Shown one piece after another: positions 59,603 through 64,000 of a DNA stretch of 64,000 nucleotides. A program made the position numbers and the translations under genes. The DNA lies in assembly GCA_022497155.1 (NCBI GenBank), contig MU385714.1, positions 248,001 to 312,000 of the forward strand, given 5' to 3'. The number at the start of each line of letters is the position of its first letter. Positions within the stretch are counted from its first letter, which is position 1. The notes under the pieces were generated by a model. It was given only the letters and a program-made list of their open reading frames with translations, was not told the DNA's origin and did no database searches. This DNA comes from Whalleya microplaca. Taxonomy: Eukaryota > Ascomycota > Sordariomycetes > Xylariales > Xylariaceae.

Positions 59603-62600
59603 TATGTCAATGGCACGTGGCTGGCTGCTCGAAAGTCTCACCCGTCAGTCGCACCAAGTTGTACTAGCTTCAGTCAAAGCGGCCCAGCAAGTGTACACGG
59701 GCATCAGAATGATGTGTATTCTTTGCGTAAGAGGATGCCTTCAACAACCAGCTCTCATGACTGAAGGTGGCGTTAATGTGTTCAAGGACCGGTTGGCCTC
59801 TCCTGAAATACCTGTTGACAAGTATTATAGGAATGAGAGGTTGTCGATGCTAGACTCAAGATCGAGCAAAGCAGGGGAGGGCAGCGTCTCTGCTAGATAT
59901 GAGACGTTATGCGTGTGCGTATGAGGGTCGAGATTGAAAAGGTCGTGCTAGAGCAGGATAGCGATGTCGGCAAGACGGTGAAGAAGCCAACGGAGTCTCC
60001 GATACGATCTGATGGTACAAATTGGCCGAGCTCGGCAGATCGCGTCGTCTTTGGAGCGTCTGGTTGTCTATGAGAAGGCTGGACATGGATTTGACTACTC
60101 AAGGGCATGATGAGGGAGGCATCGTACAATGTAACACACCCGTTGCGATTAAGGCAACCTGCTGGCCGAGTCTGATATTATATTGCTTTGGGGGCTATCT
60201 CGGACAAGACGACGAGCGAGAGGCGCGAGAGAGCTAGGAGACCCCGATTCGGTCGTGGCCAAGGTTGATCGATTGGGCGAGCAGCTGTGCTGCGTGTATG
60301 ATGTTTGGCCGTTCAGCTTGATGCGTTGTGATTCGTCTACAAGACAAGCACAAGCTGTAGCTGCGAGGTTAAACTCGTATCGCCTGTTACAGCACCATAG
60401 GTTGTCAGCCACATCTGTAGGTCAAGCTCTGGGTGCGGAAGCTCTCGATCACTAGCTGCCACACCGATAGGCACTTAGTTAACTTACTTGGCCGAAGATG
60501 CGGCGGAACGCTGATTGATAAATATATGACACGGCGGTACGAACCTTATTCGATGGTCATGGTTGGAAATAACGTTTGGGATGAGGGAAGTCAATTCGAA
60601 GATTCGAGTTGTCAGGTCGGCGACGGCGTTGGAAAACAAGGTCAATTATCCGGTTGCGCGGAAAGGGAGATCCCCCTCCCCTCATGAGCTCAAGAAGCGC
60701 CGAGACCCTGCAAATATTCCATGTGTGTGCAATTGCATTAATACACGTACGTAGCAGGTACACACCTAGGTATGCTACATACATACCTTACGACCTGAGC
60801 CTTAACCCTGAATGTGCCAGCACGCCAGCTAAGCCTACTGCGTACATGTACCTAATGTATGTACATGCAGGCTACATGTAGGTGGTTAGGGGTGCTCTAG
60901 TGCTGGTATTGTTGCATGTATAGGTACATCTACCCCCTAGATCCCCTCATTCTTCATTGACAACCTCCCACTTCTAGCGTGTTTTTAGTGGGTGGGGCGC
61001 TTCACTCAATGCATCCTTCCACCCATCCCCACGGGTGTGGGCTCATTGAGCTGAGGCCAACCCCAGTCTTCAAGCCTACAAGGTACTTACCTACCAGCCT
61101 ACCTAACCTACATAATAAATGGATATTTGGGAACATGAAAATAGATTCTATGTACATCAATCCCTATTTCTAACTACTACCTTATTCATAGTCGAGGCTA
61201 AAGACCGTCTCTACTAGTTTAGCTTTCTTCACGAGTCCCTGCATCTCGGCCGTTCACCACTGCTAGGAGAGGAGCTAACAGCGAAATACCAATAGCGCTG
61301 TTAGCAAGCGGACCTAACTTCGCTGACTGACTGATAGCTCACTGATAGCTCCTGGAGCCTACATAAGGTAGGAAGACAGTCGTGCTACCATCTGTTACTG
61401 ATCATGCCTGTGAAGGAAGACCAATCACGCTTTTGGCACAATATTGGCACACGTAGCTCTTCTCCTTGTCGCGATGCTCCTAGTGCGCACGTGGGCAGAT
61501 TGGCCAATGGATGTTGTCTCTGGCTGTCCCAAGCCAAACGCGCCAGCATCCTTGATAAGCAGCATAGGACTGCATCGCTACTACATAGCTCTCCTCCCTG
61601 ACTGGTGAGAATCTCTCCGAGAGTCAACGGCAGGGACTCGCTATTAAAGATCCTAGCCTACGGAAGCTAGCTACATCGCAGGATCCCATTGCTTTCGTTT
61701 AGTACCCTTCCCGGCTCAACAATGTTGTATAAATACCTTGGAAGTCTGAATCCCGAGCCGACAGATCCCGAGGCTAATCCGGAATGCACTCACTAGGCAT
61801 TATATTCATATAAGCTGTCACAAGTACTGTATTTCAGCTTCTAAAATCTATTGACAGAATCGCCCCTAATCCAAGTTCCGCGTCGGAGACTAGCCTGGTC
61901 TAGAAGAGCTCCAGGCTGTATATATCAAGCCTCAGAATATCCACCCCATACCACTAAAAGCTGTCCGAGAGCGGCCGTCTTGGATGATTTCTATACTACA
62001 AGCTATCTGCTCTGAATGAGGAGCAACCAAGTCAAATGCTTGCGGTCATTGACACCAGCCAAAGAAACGATTCCATTACACGACTCATTCTCCTTGGTTA
62101 CATGCTTGTTACAGTGATACCGGGAGCTGCAAAGCATGTGTTACATTTGGCCATCTATACGGCCACATCATTTCGATTAAAACATGTCGAAATAACCTGA
62201 TGTATTGATACTCTCAGATAGGGCCAATCATGTCGGTATCATCTAGGCGACATCATAAGAAATCTAGTCCATCCTTATGGAGTCACGATATTTAACTTCT
62301 GTGATCATATCTTCAATGTAAACAGCCAGCTTGATCAATAGTGTCATTTGGTTTTCGTATACTACATAGCTCTATGTTTAATTTTGGCATTAGTCTAAAC
62401 GAGGCAATACCTGTATAATGAAAAGCGTATACCTACTGATTACGGAGAATCTCATTAAGCAGGCCCTTCAGCACTGCGGCAAGGATATGAATCAGAGTGT
62501 TGAACCCTGACTAAGAAGAGTTCTCCGTCACAAATTATGAGGCAATACTTGGATAATTGTACTAGAATTGCGATGCCGCGTAATAGTGTAGCATTATACA

Positions 62601-64000
62601 GCAGACCGGCAAGAATCAGTCACCAGTCTTGACTCCGAGGGTAGCGATAACTCCAACTCATAGGTCATGAAAGGGTACACAGGGGTCGTGAACACTATGA
62701 GCATCAACATAACCCCTTTTGATTGGAGACTCAAAGCACACCACTGTTCCTTTAGTAATCATCCCCCTCCCCCTTTCCTTCCCTACTCTTGTGCTACAGA
62801 GATATTATGTCCACAGCAACTCAGCCCACCACGGAAGGAGAGTTAAACAAGTGAAAACTAGCTATCTAGATCTGTTGCTTATTCGAGGGTGCTACGTTTA
62901 TGATATTTTGATTATGGTTAAGTATATGATAAAGAACATTGACACTACAATAGATCATGACAAATGGTTAGTACGAACACGAACTGAGTGAGTAGCTGGG
63001 AGGACGGTTATATACCATCATAGACAACATCGCAATCGATTAACCCACATTTGGGTATAGTAGCATCTGTTTTATTAAATTTCTTTTCTCAGAGAGTCTG
63101 CAGATTTAATACTCCGTGGGATAGCACTTAAGAGAATTATCACATGCTGACCTCTTTAATACATTGCACGCTATCCTCAGGTTTAAGTGAAGACAGTTCA
63201 TGAATGCTATCATGTGCATACGGAATCTTATAATCAATGAATAATTACCCAGCTACCTATTGTCACTACTATGTCCAGATCCTACTCAAAAGAAACTCAG
63301 GTTGATTTTGCGTAGAAAGTTGGCATTTGCCCCTATATCGTATTTTAAAGGGCCTCCTAACGAAAAAGGGGGCACAACCCCAACTATAGAGAAGAGCGAT
63401 AAAAGGGGGACTACCAACCCGAGATACTTCATGCTTGTATATATCCCAAAAAAGCACAAAATAAGATGTTCCAACAGGTCTAAGTTGAGTGTGCTATTGT
63501 TTCATGTATAACGGGATGTAGGAACCATAATGTTAGTGTAGAATATGTGATCGCTAGCGGTAGGCCGACATAGATCATTAGAAGGATAGGATCCATGGCC
63601 ATGCCTTGAACGAACACATATATTAGATAAGTCGAAAGTCCTAGGTAAAGCACTCCGAGTACACCATATAGAGATATTCTATTATGATGCTTAACAGGTG
63701 ACGGAATGGTGCATGGCTAGGACTATATTGAGACTGGTTGGGATATCGGGTTGGCTCACTTTAGATCCATATAGGACGAACAGAAAAGGATTAAAAACTC
63801 CAGTGTTCAAGGACTAACGCTGACATTTAACCACAGTAATTTGCATTGGCTTAAGCTAAGCATTGTATCAAGAGATATCAGTTACTATACTAATCAACTT
63901 AATAAACTTCGACGATAATGGCTCCCTGCTTGAGTGCATCTATGTGTATATGTGCTATTAATAACCGCATATCCCCGTACATGCCGTACAGCGCTAATAG
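59603..64000. other. Gene-less region to right window edge
   Basis: 4.4 kb without a supported gene. The first kilobase should hold the RasGEF promoter. Between 60700 and 61170 there are several TACATA and CCTAGGTA-like short repeats. From about 61700 to the end the DNA is AT-rich, with stops in every frame and no terminal repeats or transposase-like residues that I can recognise. It could be old repeat-derived DNA, but I cannot show that. Confidence 0.4.

Overview
The window is nuclear DNA of a filamentous ascomycete. Short GT-AG introns (about 46 to 180 nt, many with CTAAC or CTGAC branch sites) interrupt nearly every gene. Most proteins are typical of Pezizomycotina, and several (Mob1, Spc25, Ate1, DUF2293 and GH63-like proteins) look most like Sordariomycetes. 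A finer placement cannot be made from the sequence alone.

I support 20 protein genes, all reconstructed exon by exon. In order: the 5' part of an RRN6-like Pol I factor (-), SPC25 (+), MZT1 (+), a CHY/RING zinc-finger protein (-), a small DUF1763-type protein (+), a mitochondrial carrier (+), MOB1 (-), a secreted six-hairpin glycosidase (+), a secreted GH55 beta-1,3-glucanase (+), LSM1 (-), a Ser/Ala-rich single-pass membrane protein (+), a Nudix hydrolase (-), ATE1 arginyltransferase with a doubtful 5' end (+), RRP42 (+), a mitochondrial Ala/Pro-rich protein (-), cytochrome c (+), RIX7 (-), VPS20 (+), a DUF2293 protein (-), ATP5/OSCP (+), a GH63-like glycosidase (-) and a Ras-like GTPase/RasGEF fusion (-). 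The RRN6 model is cut by the left edge.

Layout: 1-13 kb is gene-dense housekeeping (rDNA transcription, kinetochore, microtubule nucleation, mitotic exit). 14-22 kb holds two secreted carbohydrate-active enzymes separated by an AT-rich stretch. 28.5-36 kb is gene-poor and carries microsatellites and a possibly decaying ATE1. 36-60 kb is again dense. 59.6-64 kb shows no gene. There is no operon-like organisation; shared function is seen only as small neighbourhoods: the mitochondrial pair with a common divergent promoter (Ala/Pro-rich protein and cytochrome c), and the two secreted glycosidases.

No tRNA, rRNA, CRISPR array or intact transposon was recognised. The most interesting signals are two microexons (one of 3 nt, a single codon), two GC-AG introns in neighbouring genes, an ATE1 gene without a visible CxxC motif and with a stop codon followed by coding-like sequence, and an uncharacterised membrane protein with a candidate Kex2 site.
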